64,000 bases of DNA from Pseudomonas arsenicoxydans (GTDB taxonomy: Bacteria > Pseudomonadota > Gammaproteobacteria > Pseudomonadales > Pseudomonadaceae): NCBI RefSeq assembly GCF_006438915.1, contig NZ_RCZE01000002.1, positions 437,144 to 501,143 on the forward strand, given 5' to 3'. Below, piece after piece: positions 35,704 to 48,050 of this stretch. The notes below the pieces were generated by a model. The model searched no databases, was not told where the DNA came from, and worked only from the letters and a program-made list of their open reading frames with translations. Position numbers and translations under genes: made by a program. Numbering within the stretch: the first letter of the stretch is position 1; each line of letters begins with the position of its first letter.

Positions 35704-36015
35704 TCAAAAATCCTCCAACCGCCACACCTCATAGGCCGGCGTCTCATAGGGATGGCTCTCTTTCAAAGCCACCACCACCGCCCGAATCAACTCATCGCTG
35801 ACCACCAGCTCAACCTTCCATTCCTCAACCTGCTCAACCTGCCCCGCTTCCCCAATAAACGGCTGACTGCCATCCAACGGGCGAAACTGACCAAGACCGA
35901 GCACCTGCCACGCGCAATGGTCATAAGCACCGATCCGTCCGCCACCGGCGGCAAAAACGGCACTCTTGACCTGTTCCACATGACTGGCCGGAACAAAAAA
36001 ACTCAGCTTGTACAC
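35704..36015 (-). CDS. NIF3/YqfO-like small protein
   Basis: The 103-residue protein reads MYKLSFFVPASHVEQVKSAV then FAAGGGRIGAYDHCAWQ, ending SHPYETPAYEVWRLEDF. This is the CutA-like insert domain of YqfO/NIF3 proteins found as a stand-alone unit; the HPYETPAY motif is diagnostic. Function is unknown; the domain forms trimers in relatives. It lies five bases downstream of the purL stop codon on the same strand, so it probably shares the purL transcript. Confidence 0.85.
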   Translation of the reverse strand: MYKLSFFVPASHVEQVKSAVFAAGGGRIGAYDHCAWQVLGLGQFRPLDGSQPFIGEAGQVEQVEEWKVELVVSDELIRAVVVALKESHPYETPAYEVWRLEDF

Positions 36016-36020
36016 GACGC

Positions 36021-39000
36021 TTAGTTCACCCAGACGCGAGCATTACGGAACATACGCATCCAGGGTGCGTCTTCGGTCCACTCTTCCGAACGCCACGAGT
36101 TCTGCACCGCGCGGAACACACGCTCCGGGTGCGGCATCATGATCGTTACGCGACCGTCGCGGCTGGTCAATCCGGTGATCCCGCGCGGCGAGCCGTTCGG
36201 GTTGGCCGGGTATTTTTCGGTGACCTTGCCGTGGTTGTCGACGAAACGCATCGCCACGCAACCCGACAGATCCGCTTCCAGCAACGCTTCTTCGCTGGCG
36301 AACTCGGCATGGCCTTCACCGTGAGCGATGGCGATCGGCATGCGCGAACCGGCCATGCCCTGCAGGAAGATCGAGTTCGACTCCTGGACCTGAACCATCG
36401 CCACGCGCGCTTCAAACTGCTCGGAGCGGTTGCGTACGAAGTGTGGCCAGAATTCGCTGCCCGGGATCAGCTCGTGCAGGTTGGACATCATCTGGCAACC
36501 GTTGCACACGCCGAGGGTGAAGCTGTCGGTACGTTCAAAGAAACCCTGGAACGCATCGCGAGCGCGGCTGTTGAACAGCGCGGACTTGGCCCAGCCTTCG
36601 CCGGCACCGAGAACGTCGCCGTAGGAGAAACCACCACACGCCACCAGGCCTTTGAACTCGTTCAGGTCGACACGGCCGGCCAGAATATCGCTCATGTGCA
36701 CGTCGATTGCGTTGAAACCGGCGCGGTCGAAGGCGGCAGCCATTTCCACCTGACCGTTGACGCCCTGCTCACGCAGTACGGCAACCTGTGGGCGAATGCC
36801 TTTTTTGATGTAAGGCGCGGCGACGTCCTGATTGACGTCGAAGCTGAGCTTGACGCTCAGGCCCGGGTTGTCTTCTTCCAGCAGCACGTCGAACTCTTGT
36901 TCGGCGCAGTCGGCGTTATCACGCAGACGCTGGATCTGATAGCTGGTTTCGGCCCACTGACGTTGCAGCAGACGACGCTGACCCTCAAACACGGTTTCGC
37001 CGTTGAAGGTGATGTTGATCTGGCCATTGTTCATCGGCTGACCGATCACCGACACGCAGTCGCCCAGACCGGCCGCGCTGAACTGCGCGAGAATGTCCGG
37101 AGTGGCGTCCTGACGAACCTGGATTACGGCACCCAATTCTTCGTTGAACAGGATCGCCGCGATGTCGGCGGAAGTTTCTGCCAGGCCATCGAGGTTCAGG
37201 CTCAGACCGCAATGGCCGGCGAAGGCCATTTCCACCACGCTGGTCAGCAGACCACCGTCGGAACGGTCGTGGTACGCCAGCAGGTGACCGTCGGCATTCA
37301 GGCCCTGGATCACGGCGAAGAAGGCCTTGAGGTCTTCGGAATCGTCAACGTCCGGCGCTTGCGAGCCGAGCTTGCCGTGCACCTGGGCCAGGATCGAGGC
37401 GCCCATGCGGTTCTGGCCACGGCCCAGATCGATCAGGATCAGGTCGGTGGTGCCCTTGTTCATGCGCAGTTCCGGGGTCAGGGTCTGACGGATGTCAGCC
37501 ACTGGCGCGAAACCGGTCACGATCAGGGACATTGGCGACGTGACGGTCTTGTCGACGCCTTCGTCGCTCCAGCGTGTGGCCATGGACATGGAGTCCTTGC
37601 CCACCGGAATGGTGATGCCCAGCTCAGGGCACAGCTCCATGCCGACCGCTTTCACGGTGTCGTACAGACGCGCGTCTTCACCCGGGTGGCCGGCAGCGGA
37701 CATCCAGTTCGCCGACAGTTTGATGTCGGAGATCTTGTTGATGCGCGAAGCGGCAATGTTGGTCAGGGTTTCGCCGATGGCCATGCGGCCCGACGCCGGA
37801 GCGTCCAGCAGCGCCAGCGGAGTGCGCTCGCCCATCGCCATGGCTTCACCGGTGTAGACGTCGAAGCTGGTGGCGGTGACGGCAACGTCGGCCACCGGAA
37901 CCTGCCACGGGCCGACCATTTGGTCACGGGCCACGAGGCCGGTGATGGTGCGGTCGCCGATGGTGATCAGGAAGCTTTTGCTCGCCACGGCCGGGTGATG
38001 CAGGACGCGCTCTACGCAGTCTGCAATCTCAAGCGTCGACGGATCGAAATCGTCACCCAGTTCGTTTTCGCGAACGGCCGAACGGTGCATGCGCGGGGCT
38101 TTGCCCAGCAGCACTTCGAGTGGCATGTCCACCGGGCTGTTGCCGAAGTGACTGTCGGTGACGGTCAGTTGCGGCTCGGCAGTGGCTTCGCCAACGACGG
38201 CGAACGGGCAGCGCTCACGTTCGCAGATCGCCTGGAAGCGTTCGAAATCGGCCGGGCCGACCGCCAACACATAGCGTTCCTGGGATTCGTTACTCCAGAT
38301 TTCGTGCGGGGCCATGCCCGGCTCGTCGTTTGGAATGTTGCGCAGTTCGAAGCGGCCACCGCGGTTGCCGTCGTTGACCAGTTCCGGGAAGGCGTTGGAC
38401 AGACCGCCCGCGCCGACGTCATGGATGAAGCTGATCGGGTTTTTGTCACCCAACTGCCAGCAACGGTCAATGACTTCCTGGCAGCGGCGTTCCATCTCAG
38501 GGTTTTCGCGCTGCACGGAAGCGAAGTCCAGGTCAGCCGAGCTGGTGCCGGTGGCCATGGAGGAAGCAGCACCGCCGCCCAGACCGATCAGCATCGCCGG
38601 GCCGCCGAGCACGATCAGCTTGGAGCCAACGGTGATCTCGCCTTTCTGTACGTGTTCGGCACGGATGTTACCCATGCCGCCGGCCAGCATGATCGGCTTG
38701 TGGTAACCGCGAACTTCGTCGCCACGCGGGGTGGTGATCGACTGTTCGAAGGTACGGAAATAACCGGTCAGGGCCGGACGACCGAATTCGTTGTTGAACG
38801 CGGCGCCACCCAGTGGGCCTTCGATCATGATGTCCAGCGCGGTCACGATGCGCTCAGGCTTGCCGTACGGCACTTCCCACGGCTGTTCGAAGCCCGGGAT
38901 TTGCAGGTTGGACACGGTGAAACCGGTCAGGCCGGCCTTTGGCTTGGCGCCACGGCCAGTCGCGCCTTCGTCACGAATCTCACCGCCACTGCCGGTGGAT

Positions 39001-39917
39001 GCGCCCGGGAACGGGGCAATCGCGGTCGGGTGGTTGTGGGTTTCGACTTTCATCAGGATGTGCACCGGTTCCTGCACCGCGCCGTACTGACGGGTTTCAG
39101 GGTCCGGGAAGAAACGGCCGGCGACGTTGCCGACGATCACCGAGGCGTTGTCCTTATAAGCCGACAGAACGCCTTCGCTGTGCATCACGTAGGTGTTCTT
39201 GATCATGCCGAACAGGCTTTTTTCCTGGCTCTGACCGTCGATGTCCCAACTGGCGTTGAAGATCTTGTGACGGCAGTGCTCGGAGTTCGCCTGCGCGAAC
39301 ATCATCAGTTCAATGTCGTGCGGGTTGCGCTTGAGGCCGACGAAGGCGTTGACCAGGTAGTCGATTTCGTCTTCGGCCAGGGCCAGGCCCAGCTCGGTGT
39401 TGGCTTTTTCCAGCGCGGCACGGCCGCCACCCAGCACGTCGATCGCGGTCAGCGGCTTCGGTTCGGCGTGGCTGAACAGGCCGGCGGCCTGTTCGAGGTT
39501 GGCCAGAACGATTTGCGTCATGCGGTCGTGCAGGGCGCCTTCAATCAGCTGTGCTTCGGCGTCGCTGAACTGGCCGGCCACGTAGAACGCGATGCCGCGC
39601 TCCAGGCGCTGGATCTTGCTCAGGCCGCAGTTGCGAGCGATGTCGCTGGCTTTACTGGACCACGGCGAGATGGTGCCGAAACGCGGCAACACCAGAAACA
39701 GACGACCGGTCGGCTCTTGTACCGGAACACTTGGGCCGTACTTCAGAAGGCGCGCGAGCACCTGCTGTTCGTCGCCGGTCAGGACGCCGGTCACTTCGGC
39801 GAAGTGAGCGAATTCAGCATACAGGCCGCTGACAGCCGGGACCTTCTGGCTCAGTTGCTCAAGGAGTTTGCTGTGGCGAAAGGCAGAAAGGGCAGGAGCG
39901 CCGCGCAGGATCAACAT
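36021..39917 (-). CDS. purL: Phosphoribosylformylglycinamidine synthase
   Basis: PurL converts FGAR, glutamine and ATP to FGAM in purine synthesis. At 1298 residues it is the large single-chain form of gammaproteobacteria. In order: N-terminal PurS-like part ([20 protein letters not shown]), linker, two FGAM-synthase ATP-binding halves ([29 protein letters not shown] [14 protein letters not shown]), and the glutamine amidotransferase domain with nucleophile Cys1138 in [15 protein letters not shown] and the His-x-Glu region [12 protein letters not shown]. The gene is complete. It is divergent from mltF, with which it shares a 273-base control region. A very long antisense frame across it is not considered a gene. 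Confidence 0.98.
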   Translation of the reverse strand: MLILRGAPALSAFRHSKLLEQLSQKVPAVSGLYAEFAHFAEVTGVLTGDEQQVLARLLKYGPSVPVQEPTGRLFLVLPRFGTISPWSSKASDIARNCGLSKIQRLERGIAFYVAGQFSDAEAQLIEGALHDRMTQIVLANLEQAAGLFSHAEPKPLTAIDVLGGGRAALEKANTELGLALAEDEIDYLVNAFVGLKRNPHDIELMMFAQANSEHCRHKIFNASWDIDGQSQEKSLFGMIKNTYVMHSEGVLSAYKDNASVIVGNVAGRFFPDPETRQYGAVQEPVHILMKVETHNHPTAIAPFPGASTGSGGEIRDEGATGRGAKPKAGLTGFTVSNLQIPGFEQPWEVPYGKPERIVTALDIMIEGPLGGAAFNNEFGRPALTGYFRTFEQSITTPRGDEVRGYHKPIMLAGGMGNIRAEHVQKGEITVGSKLIVLGGPAMLIGLGGGAASSMATGTSSADLDFASVQRENPEMERRCQEVIDRCWQLGDKNPISFIHDVGAGGLSNAFPELVNDGNRGGRFELRNIPNDEPGMAPHEIWSNESQERYVLAVGPADFERFQAICERERCPFAVVGEATAEPQLTVTDSHFGNSPVDMPLEVLLGKAPRMHRSAVRENELGDDFDPSTLEIADCVERVLHHPAVASKSFLITIGDRTITGLVARDQMVGPWQVPVADVAVTATSFDVYTGEAMAMGERTPLALLDAPASGRMAIGETLTNIAASRINKISDIKLSANWMSAAGHPGEDARLYDTVKAVGMELCPELGITIPVGKDSMSMATRWSDEGVDKTVTSPMSLIVTGFAPVADIRQTLTPELRMNKGTTDLILIDLGRGQNRMGASILAQVHGKLGSQAPDVDDSEDLKAFFAVIQGLNADGHLLAYHDRSDGGLLTSVVEMAFAGHCGLSLNLDGLAETSADIAAILFNEELGAVIQVRQDATPDILAQFSAAGLGDCVSVIGQPMNNGQINITFNGETVFEGQRRLLQRQWAETSYQIQRLRDNADCAEQEFDVLLEEDNPGLSVKLSFDVNQDVAAPYIKKGIRPQVAVLREQGVNGQVEMAAAFDRAGFNAIDVHMSDILAGRVDLNEFKGLVACGGFSYGDVLGAGEGWAKSALFNSRARDAFQGFFERTDSFTLGVCNGCQMMSNLHELIPGSEFWPHFVRNRSEQFEARVAMVQVQESNSIFLQGMAGSRMPIAIAHGEGHAEFASEEALLEADLSGCVAMRFVDNHGKVTEKYPANPNGSPRGITGLTSRDGRVTIMMPHPERVFRAVQNSWRSEEWTEDAPWMRMFRNARVWVN

Positions 39918-39958
39918 CTTCGGGACAGCCTCGGGAGGGGTGTGCTTTGAGGCCGTGC

Positions 39959-41651
<1,693 letters not shown>

Positions 41652-41671
41652 CACTGACATCACAGATCAAA

Positions 41672-41776
41672 TGTGGGAGAGGGCTTGCTCGCGAATGCGG
41701 TTCAACATTCAACGTTTATGTCGACTGTCACACCGCTTTCGCGAGCAAGTCGAATCGTCGCACCGCCGCTCCCACA
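41672..41776. repeat. Degenerate REP doublet (TGTGGGAGAGGGC family)
   Basis: The left arm TGTGGGAGAGGGCTTGCTCG is close to consensus. The right arm is broken: GCGAGCAAG and CCGCTCCCACA are separated by about 16 extra bases (41750-41765). It lies between the convergent mltF and pdxJ genes. Confidence 0.7.
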
Positions 41777-41795
41777 TTTTGATTTTTTGTTTGGC

Positions 41796-42539
41796 TTAGG
41801 CTTTTGCGGCGGCCAGGATCAGCGCTTTCATTTCAGATACCGCCGACTTGAAGCCAACAAACAAAGCATGCGCCACCAGCGCGTGGCCAATGTTCAGCTC
41901 GTTGATGCCTTTGATCGCCGCCACGGCTTCTACGTTGTGGTAGTGCAAACCGTGCCCGGCGTTGACGATCAACCCTTGAGCAAGGCCAAAGGCCACGCCG
42001 TCTGCCACGCGCTTGAGCTCTTCTGCCACGTCAGTCGGCGTCTCGGCATCGGCGTAACGCCCGGTGTGCAGTTCGATCGCCGGCGCACCCACGCGACGGG
42101 AGGCTTCAATCTGGCGCTCATCAGCGTCGATGAACAACGACACTTCGCAGCCGATCTTCGACAAGCGATCCACGGCAGCTTTGATCCGAGCTTCTTGCCC
42201 TGCCACGTCCAAACCACCTTCAGTGGTCAGTTCCTGGCGGGTTTCCGGGACCAGGCAAATGTGCGCCGGACGAATGTGCTCGGCGAACAGCATCATTTCT
42301 TCGGTGACGCCCATCTCAAAGTTCATGCGGGTTTGCAGCACGTCCTTGAGCAGCAGAACGTCGCGTTCCTGGATGTGCCGGCGGTCTTCGCGCAAATGCA
42401 CGGTGATGCCGTCAGCGCCCGCCTCTTCCGCGTCCAGTGCCGCCTTGACCGGATCCGGATAGCGAGTGCCCCGGGCCTGACGGAGGGTGGCAACGTGGTC
42501 GATGTTCACGCCAAGAAGAATGCGATTGCTGGTGGTCAC
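41796..42539 (-). CDS. pdxJ: Pyridoxine 5'-phosphate synthase
   Basis: PdxJ condenses 1-deoxyxylulose 5-phosphate with aminoacetone phosphate to make vitamin B6. The 247-residue TIM-barrel protein begins [20 protein letters not shown] and contains [19 protein letters not shown], the catalytic glutamate and His region ([11 protein letters not shown]), and [12 protein letters not shown]. The GTG at 42539 is supported by AGGAG seven bases upstream; the ATG at 42572 adds unrelated residues. It is the last gene of the rnc-era-recO-pdxJ series. Confidence 0.96.
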   Translation of the reverse strand: MTTSNRILLGVNIDHVATLRQARGTRYPDPVKAALDAEEAGADGITVHLREDRRHIQERDVLLLKDVLQTRMNFEMGVTEEMMLFAEHIRPAHICLVPETRQELTTEGGLDVAGQEARIKAAVDRLSKIGCEVSLFIDADERQIEASRRVGAPAIELHTGRYADAETPTDVAEELKRVADGVAFGLAQGLIVNAGHGLHYHNVEAVAAIKGINELNIGHALVAHALFVGFKSAVSEMKALILAAAKA

Positions 42540-42586
42540 GGAAGCGCTCCTGAATTTAAAGATTCGGCGCACAGCATACGGGGAGA

Positions 42587-43276
42587 CTACGGCTTGCGAA
42601 ACAGCTCGCGGCTGACCAGTGGACGACCGCCCAGATGAACCGCCAACGCTTGGCGCATCAGACGCTTGGCAGCGGACAGCGCGCCGGGCGCGGTCCAGTC
42701 GGCATCGGCCATGGCCAACAGTTCGGTGCCATTGAACAAACCGGGTTGCAGCAGATAGACCTGCTCCAGACCCGCATCCACCTGTAGGCGGTAGAGACCG
42801 TCCGGGGCAACGGGCTCGCCGTGGATGTCCGTGGTCAGTGCAAATCCGTAACCGAGATCATCCAGCAGGCGCCATTCGAAAGAGCGCAACAACGGCTCCA
42901 ACGGACGGCCTTCGGCCAGCGCGAGCAGGGTCGCGGCGTAGTGATCGAATACCCCCGGGTGGGGGTCTTCGGAGGGCAATAGTCGGATCAACAGTTCATT
43001 GAGGTAGAGGCCGCTAAACAACGCCTCACCGCTAAGCCAGGTTGAAACACCGGCGGCCTCCATCCGCCCGACGTTCTTCAGCTCGCCACGTCCGCGAAAC
43101 TCGACTTCCAGCGGCACGAACGGCCGCGCCAACGTCCCCGCCTTGCCCCGCGCACTGCGCAACACCGCCCGCAGCCGACCTTGCGGCGTGAGGAAGTCCA
43201 CCAACGCACTGTTTTCGCGGTAGGCGCGGGAGTGGAGCACGTAGGCGGGTTGGCCGATGGGTGGGGTTTGGGACAT
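42587..43276 (-). CDS. recO: DNA repair protein RecO
   Basis: RecO works with RecR and RecF to load RecA on SSB-coated DNA. The 229-residue protein has the N-terminal OB fold ([20 protein letters not shown], then [16 protein letters not shown]) and a helical C-terminal domain ([35 protein letters not shown]). The zinc cysteines seen in some RecO proteins are absent, as is usual in gammaproteobacteria. It follows era, across a gap containing a REP doublet, and is 47 bases before pdxJ. Confidence 0.95.
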   Translation of the reverse strand: MSQTPPIGQPAYVLHSRAYRENSALVDFLTPQGRLRAVLRSARGKAGTLARPFVPLEVEFRGRGELKNVGRMEAAGVSTWLSGEALFSGLYLNELLIRLLPSEDPHPGVFDHYAATLLALAEGRPLEPLLRSFEWRLLDDLGYGFALTTDIHGEPVAPDGLYRLQVDAGLEQVYLLQPGLFNGTELLAMADADWTAPGALSAAKRLMRQALAVHLGGRPLVSRELFRKP

Positions 43277-43331
43277 GGGCGTCGAGTATCTCTAGAGGGA
43301 GAATACAGCCAGTGAAAACAGCGCTAACCAA

Positions 43332-43421
43332 TGTGGGAGCGGGCTTGCTCGCGAAGGCGGCTTAACATTCAACATCTTCGTTGTCTGTCACATCGCATTC
43401 GCGAGCAAGCCCGCTCCCACA
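43332..43421. repeat. REP doublet (TGTGGGAGCGGGC family) between era and recO
   Basis: TGTGGGAGCGGGCTTGCTCG and its inverted copy bound about 38 bases. It lies inside the expected era-recO-pdxJ operon, so transcription may be partly interrupted or the mRNA processed here. Confidence 0.88.
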
Positions 43422-43451
43422 TTCGATCTTTGTGTATCCGGAGTTAAGCGA

Positions 43452-44354
43452 TTACAGGTCGCCGTAACCCAGCGAACGCAACGCGCGCTCGTCATCGGAC
43501 CAGCCGCCTTTCACTTTCACCCAGAGGTTGAGCATGATCTTGGAGTCGAACAGCAGCTCCATGTCCTTGCGCGCCTCGGTGCCGATACGCTTGATACGCT
43601 CACCCTTGTCACCAATGATGATTTTCTTCTGACCGTCACGTTCAACGAGGATCAAAGCGTGAATGTGCAGGGTTTTGCCCTGCTGCTTGAACTCTTCGAT
43701 TTCCACGGTGATCTGGTACGGCAGCTCGGCGCCCATCTGGCGCATGATTTTCTCGCGCACCAGTTCAGCGGCGAGGAAGCGGCTGCTGCGGTCGGTGATC
43801 TGGTCTTCCGGGAAGAAGTGATCGTTTTCCGGCAGGTAACCGGCGATCACACGCTCCAGCGCTTCGAGGTTGTGCCCGTGCTGGGCCGAGATCGGCATGA
43901 TCTGCGCGTTCGGCAGCTGTTCCTGCAACCAGCTCAGGTGCGGCATCAGCTCGGCTTTGTCTTCGATGCGGTCGGTCTTGTTCAGCGCCACGATCAGCGG
44001 ACCGGTCACGTACTGGACGCGCTCGAGGACCATCTGGTCTTCGTCGGTCCACTTGGTGCGGTCAACCACGAAGATCACCACGTCGACGTCTTTCAACGCC
44101 GCTGAAGCGGTCTTGTTCATGTAGCGGTTCAGCGCCTTTTCGCCACCCTTGTGCATGCCTGGGGTGTCGACGTAGATCGCCTGCACGGCACCTTCGGTCT
44201 TGATGCCGAGCATGTTGTGGCGGGTGGTTTGCGGCTTGCGCGAGGTGATCGCCAGCTTCTGACCCAGGATGTGGTTCAGCAGCGTGGACTTGCCCACGTT
44301 GGGACGGCCGACGATGGCAACATAGCCACAGCGAGTTGCGTTTGTATCAGTCAT
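43452..44354 (-). CDS. era: GTPase Era
   Basis: Era is an essential GTPase that binds the 3' end of 16S rRNA during 30S maturation. The 300-residue protein has G1 [14 protein letters not shown], the switch region [15 protein letters not shown]3 [10 protein letters not shown]4 NKTDRIED and G5 ISAQHGHN, followed by a KH domain (about 200-290) with [20 protein letters not shown]. The start at 44354 overlaps the end of rnc by 8 bases (an ATG two codons further upstream, at 44360, is possible), the standard rnc-era coupling. Confidence 0.97.
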   Translation of the reverse strand: MTDTNATRCGYVAIVGRPNVGKSTLLNHILGQKLAITSRKPQTTRHNMLGIKTEGAVQAIYVDTPGMHKGGEKALNRYMNKTASAALKDVDVVIFVVDRTKWTDEDQMVLERVQYVTGPLIVALNKTDRIEDKAELMPHLSWLQEQLPNAQIMPISAQHGHNLEALERVIAGYLPENDHFFPEDQITDRSSRFLAAELVREKIMRQMGAELPYQITVEIEEFKQQGKTLHIHALILVERDGQKKIIIGDKGERIKRIGTEARKDMELLFDSKIMLNLWVKVKGGWSDDERALRSLGYGDL

Positions 44355-45036
44355 TGCCATTCTCCACACCCAGGGCAATCAGTGCTGCGGCGGCCGCTAC
44401 CTGTTCGGCAATACGACGACTCACACCCTGACCTCGGCTTTTTTCATTCAGTAAGGTGATTTCACATTCGACGAAGAACGTCCGGCAATGCGGCTCACCC
44501 TGGATATCCACCACTTCGTAACGTGGCAGCTCACAACCACGCGATTGCAGGAATTCCTGCAGGCGGGTTTTTGGATCTTTATTGGTGTCGACCAGTGTCA
44601 GGCCTTCGAACTCACCGGCCAGCCAGGCCAACACACGCTCGCGCGCCATGTCCATGCCGGCGTCGAGGTAGATCGCACCGATCAGCGCTTCCAGGGCATC
44701 GGCCAGAATCGACTCGCGACGGAAGCCGCCGCTTTTCAGTTCACCGGAGCCCAGGCGCAGGTAGTCGCCCAGATCGAAACCGCGAGCCAGTACGGCCAGC
44801 GTCTCACCTTTCACCAGGCGTGCGCGCAAACGCGACAACTGGCCTTCGCGGGCCAGCGGGAAGCGATCGAACAGCGCCTCGCCAGCGACGAAGTTAAGGA
44901 TGGCATCACCGAGGAACTCCAGACGTTCGTTGTTACGCCCGGCAAAGCTGCGGTGAGTCAGGGCCAGAACCATCAGTTCCTGGTCCTTGAAGGTGTAGCC
45001 GAGCTGACGCTCTAGACGACTTAAGGAGACGCTCAC
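44347..45036 (-). CDS. rnc: Ribonuclease III
   Basis: RNase III cuts double-stranded RNA in rRNA precursors and many mRNAs. The 229-residue protein has the catalytic signature [20 protein letters not shown], a second acidic site [16 protein letters not shown], and a C-terminal dsRNA-binding domain (about 155-225: [32 protein letters not shown]). The start is GTG at 45036. The 184 bases upstream, to lepB, hold the lepB terminator and only a 38-codon frame unlike any known family; the DUF4845 gene that some relatives have here is absent. The upstream leader could be an autoregulatory RNase III target, as in E. coli, but this was not shown. Confidence 0.97.
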   Translation of the reverse strand: MSVSLSRLERQLGYTFKDQELMVLALTHRSFAGRNNERLEFLGDAILNFVAGEALFDRFPLAREGQLSRLRARLVKGETLAVLARGFDLGDYLRLGSGELKSGGFRRESILADALEALIGAIYLDAGMDMARERVLAWLAGEFEGLTLVDTNKDPKTRLQEFLQSRGCELPRYEVVDIQGEPHCRTFFVECEITLLNEKSRGQGVSRRIAEQVAAAAALIALGVENGND

Positions 45037-45180
45037 GGTTTACCCACGCTGAGTTCGTGGTTGGTTTCCACCGCCATCGCCGTGATACGGCGCAGGCCTG
45101 GGACAATTAACGCTGTGTTCAAAAATAACGTCCTGAATATCATTGGCTTCATGCTGCCGGGGCCGATTGTGCCGACTCCA

Positions 45181-45213
45181 GAAAAGCATTCGGCGCTGTG
45201 TTCAACAGCGCCG
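45181..45213 (-). terminator. Terminator after lepB
   Basis: CGGCGCTGT and ACAGCGCCG (45191-45199 and 45205-45213) form a perfect 9-base-pair stem with a 5-base loop; on the minus strand it is followed by AATGCTTTTC. It lies eight bases past the lepB stop codon, so rnc must have its own promoter in the remaining gap. Confidence 0.8.
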
Positions 45214-45220
45214 TGTGTGA

Positions 45221-46075
45221 TTACTTGATCAGGCCAACCCGCGAGAAATTCGGCAGGTGACTGAGTTTAGGTTCCGGCCAGCTCATCCAGACTGCGAAGG
45301 CCTTGCCGACGATATTCTTGTCGGGAACCATGCCCAGCAGATCCTTGGGAATACTTGGATCATCCCAGTAGCGACTGTCGTTGGAGTTGTCGCGGTTGTC
45401 GCCCATCATGAAATAGTGCCCGGCGGGCACGGTCCACGAATGGTCCGGCGTGGCGCGATAACGGCTCATTTCCTTGCGGATCAGGTGCTCAGCAACGCCG
45501 AGTTTTTCCTTGTAGAGCTCAGCGCTGCCCAGCGTGCCCGGCTCGGAGCCGACCAGCTGCTCGGCGATCGACTCACCGTTGACGAACAGACGCTTGTCCG
45601 CGGTGTAGCGAATCGTGTCGCCCGGCAGGCCCACTACACGCTTGATGTAGTTGACGTTCGGATCGCTCGGGTAACGGAACACCATCACATCGCCGCGCTG
45701 CGGATCACCGACTTCGATGACTTTCTTGTCGATCACCGGCAGGCGGATCCCGTAAGAAAACTTGTTCACCAGAATGAAGTCGCCCACGTCCAGGGTTGGT
45801 TTCATCGAGCCGGACGGAATCTGGAACGGTTCCACCAGGAACGAACGCAGGACCAGCACGATGAACAACACCGGGAAGAACGACTTGCCGTATTCGACCA
45901 GCAGCGGCTCTTTGTTCAGTTTCTCGATCACCACCCCATCAGGCTGGCTGACGCTGCCCTGATAGGAGGCAATGGCAGCACGCCGACGCGGCGCCAGAAA
46001 AACCAGATCGAGCAACGCCAACAGGCCGCAGACGAACACGGCGATGACCAGCAACAGCGGGAAATTTAGTGACAT
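45221..46075 (-). CDS. lepB: Signal peptidase I
   Basis: LepB removes signal peptides from exported proteins at the periplasmic face. The 284-residue protein has two N-terminal membrane helices (about 4-26 and 63-80), then the catalytic domain with nucleophile Ser90 (PFQIPSGSMKPTL) and general base Lys145 (VNYIKRVVGLPGD), and the conserved GHYFMMGDNRDNSNDSRYW. Length and motifs are normal. It lies five bases downstream of lepA. Confidence 0.97.
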   Translation of the reverse strand: MSLNFPLLLVIAVFVCGLLALLDLVFLAPRRRAAIASYQGSVSQPDGVVIEKLNKEPLLVEYGKSFFPVLFIVLVLRSFLVEPFQIPSGSMKPTLDVGDFILVNKFSYGIRLPVIDKKVIEVGDPQRGDVMVFRYPSDPNVNYIKRVVGLPGDTIRYTADKRLFVNGESIAEQLVGSEPGTLGSAELYKEKLGVAEHLIRKEMSRYRATPDHSWTVPAGHYFMMGDNRDNSNDSRYWDDPSIPKDLLGMVPDKNIVGKAFAVWMSWPEPKLSHLPNFSRVGLIK

Positions 46076-46080
46076 AGGAC

Positions 46081-47880
46081 CTAACTATCCAACCTGAGCA
46101 CTGCAAGGAAGGCTTCTTGTGGAATTTCCACGTTGCCGACTTGCTTCATGCGTTTTTTACCGGCCTTTTGCTTTTCAAGCAGTTTCTTCTTACGGCTAAC
46201 GTCACCGCCGTAGCATTTGGCCAATACGTTCTTTCTGAGTGCCTTGACGGAGGTTCGCGCAATGATCTGCCCGCCAATGGCGGCCTGGATCGCGACGTCG
46301 AACATCTGGCGCGGAATCAGTTCTTTCATCTTCTCGGTCAACTGGCGACCTTTGTAGTGCGCGTTATCCTTGTGCACGATCAGCGCCAGGGCGTCGACCT
46401 TGTCACCGTTGATCAGCACATCCAGTTTCACCAGACTAGCCGATTGATAACGATCGAAATGGTAATCCAGCGACGCATAACCGCGGCTGGTCGACTTCAG
46501 ACGATCGAAGAAGTCCAGGACCACTTCGTTCATCGGCAAATCGTAGGTCACCTGGACCTGGGAACCGAGGAATAACATGTCGTGTTGCACGCCACGTTTT
46601 TCGATACACAGGGTAATGACGTTGCCCAGGTGTTCTTGCGGCACAAGAATGTTGGCCCGCACGATCGGCTCACGCATGTCTTCGATCGAGGACAGGTCCG
46701 GAAGCTTCGACGGGTTATCGACGTAAATCGTTTCACCGGTTTTCAGCAACAGCTCGAAAATTACCGTCGGCGCCGTGGTGATCAGGTCCAGGTCGTACTC
46801 GCGCTCCAGGCGCTCCTGGATGATTTCCATGTGCAGCATGCCGAGGAACCCGCAACGGAAGCCGAAGCCCAGCGCGTCGGAGCTTTCCGGGGTGTACTGC
46901 AGGGACGAGTCGTTGAGCGTGAGCTTTTGCAGGGCTTCACGGAAATCTTCGAAGTCGTCGGAGCTGACCGGGAACAGGCCGGCGTAGACCTGCGGCTGAA
47001 TGCGTTTGAAACCTGGCAGCACGTCGACGTCTGGCGTCGAGCTCAAGGTCAGGGTGTCGCCCACTGGCGCACCGTGAATGTCCTTGATGCTGGCAATGAT
47101 GAAGCCCACTTCACCGGCCTTCAGGTCAACGGTTGGGGTGTGTTTCGGGTTGAAAACACCGACGCTGTCCACAAGATGGATCTTGCCGGTGGATTTGACC
47201 AGGATCTTGTCGCCCTTCTTCACACGACCGTGGCGTACGCGTACCAGGGAAACAACGCCCAGGTAGTTGTCGAACCAGGAGTCGATGATCAACGCTTGAA
47301 GCGGATCTTCATAGTTGCCGGTCGGCGGCGGAATAGTGGCGACCAGACGCTCGAGCACCTCGTCGACGCCCAGACCGGTCTTGGCCGAGCACTCGACCGC
47401 ATCGGTGGCATCGATACCGATGATTTTTTCGATTTCTTCTTTGACGCGGTCCGGATCGGCCTGTGGCAGGTCGATCTTGTTCAGGACCGGCATGACTTCC
47501 AGGCCCTGCTCGATCGCCGTGTAGCAGTTGGCAACCGACTGCGCTTCAACGCCCTGACCGGCATCGACCACCAGCAACGCACCTTCACAGGCCGCCAGCG
47601 ACCGGCTGACTTCATAGGTGAAGTCAACGTGGCCGGGGGTGTCAATGAAGTTCAACTGGTACTTGATGCCATCGCGAGCGGTGTAATAAAGGGTGACGCT
47701 GTGGGCCTTGATGGTGATCCCGCGTTCACGCTCCAGGTCCATGGAGTCCAGCACCTGGGCTTCCATTTCGCGCTCGGCAAGGCCGCCGCACATCTGGATG
47801 AATCGATCAGCCAGCGTCGACTTGCCATGGTCAATGTGGGCGATGATGGAGAAATTGCGGATATGACTCAAATCACTCAC
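46081..47880 (-). CDS. lepA: Elongation factor 4 (LepA)
   Basis: LepA is a ribosome-binding GTPase that assists initiation and 30S assembly and can back-translocate ribosomes. The 599-residue protein begins [20 protein letters not shown], with P-loop [15 protein letters not shown]3 [12 protein letters not shown] and G4 [10 protein letters not shown], then EF-G-like domains II-V and the LepA-specific C-terminal domain ([20 protein letters not shown], then [17 protein letters not shown]). It is directly followed by lepB. Upstream is lptG rather than the muc genes that precede it in several other pseudomonads. Confidence 0.98.
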   Translation of the reverse strand: MSDLSHIRNFSIIAHIDHGKSTLADRFIQMCGGLAEREMEAQVLDSMDLERERGITIKAHSVTLYYTARDGIKYQLNFIDTPGHVDFTYEVSRSLAACEGALLVVDAGQGVEAQSVANCYTAIEQGLEVMPVLNKIDLPQADPDRVKEEIEKIIGIDATDAVECSAKTGLGVDEVLERLVATIPPPTGNYEDPLQALIIDSWFDNYLGVVSLVRVRHGRVKKGDKILVKSTGKIHLVDSVGVFNPKHTPTVDLKAGEVGFIIASIKDIHGAPVGDTLTLSSTPDVDVLPGFKRIQPQVYAGLFPVSSDDFEDFREALQKLTLNDSSLQYTPESSDALGFGFRCGFLGMLHMEIIQERLEREYDLDLITTAPTVIFELLLKTGETIYVDNPSKLPDLSSIEDMREPIVRANILVPQEHLGNVITLCIEKRGVQHDMLFLGSQVQVTYDLPMNEVVLDFFDRLKSTSRGYASLDYHFDRYQSASLVKLDVLINGDKVDALALIVHKDNAHYKGRQLTEKMKELIPRQMFDVAIQAAIGGQIIARTSVKALRKNVLAKCYGGDVSRKKKLLEKQKAGKKRMKQVGNVEIPQEAFLAVLRLDS

Positions 47881-47932
47881 GGATCAACACTCAAAAAGGC
47901 TGCAGGCATAGCCCGCCGAAAAATAGCCGGGA

Positions 47933-47962
47933 ATTGTACCTGATCCACGGCGCAAGCGTCAC
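47933..47962 (-). promoter_or_regulatory. Candidate lepA promoter
   Basis: On the minus strand TACAAT (47933-47938) is preceded, 18 bases upstream, by GTGACG (47957-47962). The -10 is strong; the -35 is a partial match. It lies about 50 bases before the lepA start. Confidence 0.45.
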
Positions 47963-47985
47963 GTTCGCAGGTCAGACGGCATGTA

Positions 47986-48016
47986 CAAAAACGCCCCGGT
48001 CTTGCGACAGGGGCGT
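47986..48016 (-). terminator. Terminator of lptF-lptG
   Basis: ACGCCCC and GGGGCGT pair around a 12-base loop; on the minus strand the stem is followed by TTTTTG. It lies 35 bases past the lptG stop codon and isolates that operon from lepA. Confidence 0.85.
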
Positions 48017-48050
48017 TTCAGATGGCGACGATGTCAGGAAAAAACCTCGA

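Noticed and set aside
36129..39950. Very long plus-strand open frame of 1273 codons opposite purL
   Set aside because: It lies antisense to the complete, well-recognised purL. High GC with strong third-position bias creates long stop-free antisense frames; the translation resembles no protein family and has shadow-like composition.
45037..45150. Small frame (38 codons) between lepB and rnc as a DUF4845 gene
   Set aside because: Too short and without the family's membrane segment and core; the gap contains the lepB terminator and presumably the rnc promoter.
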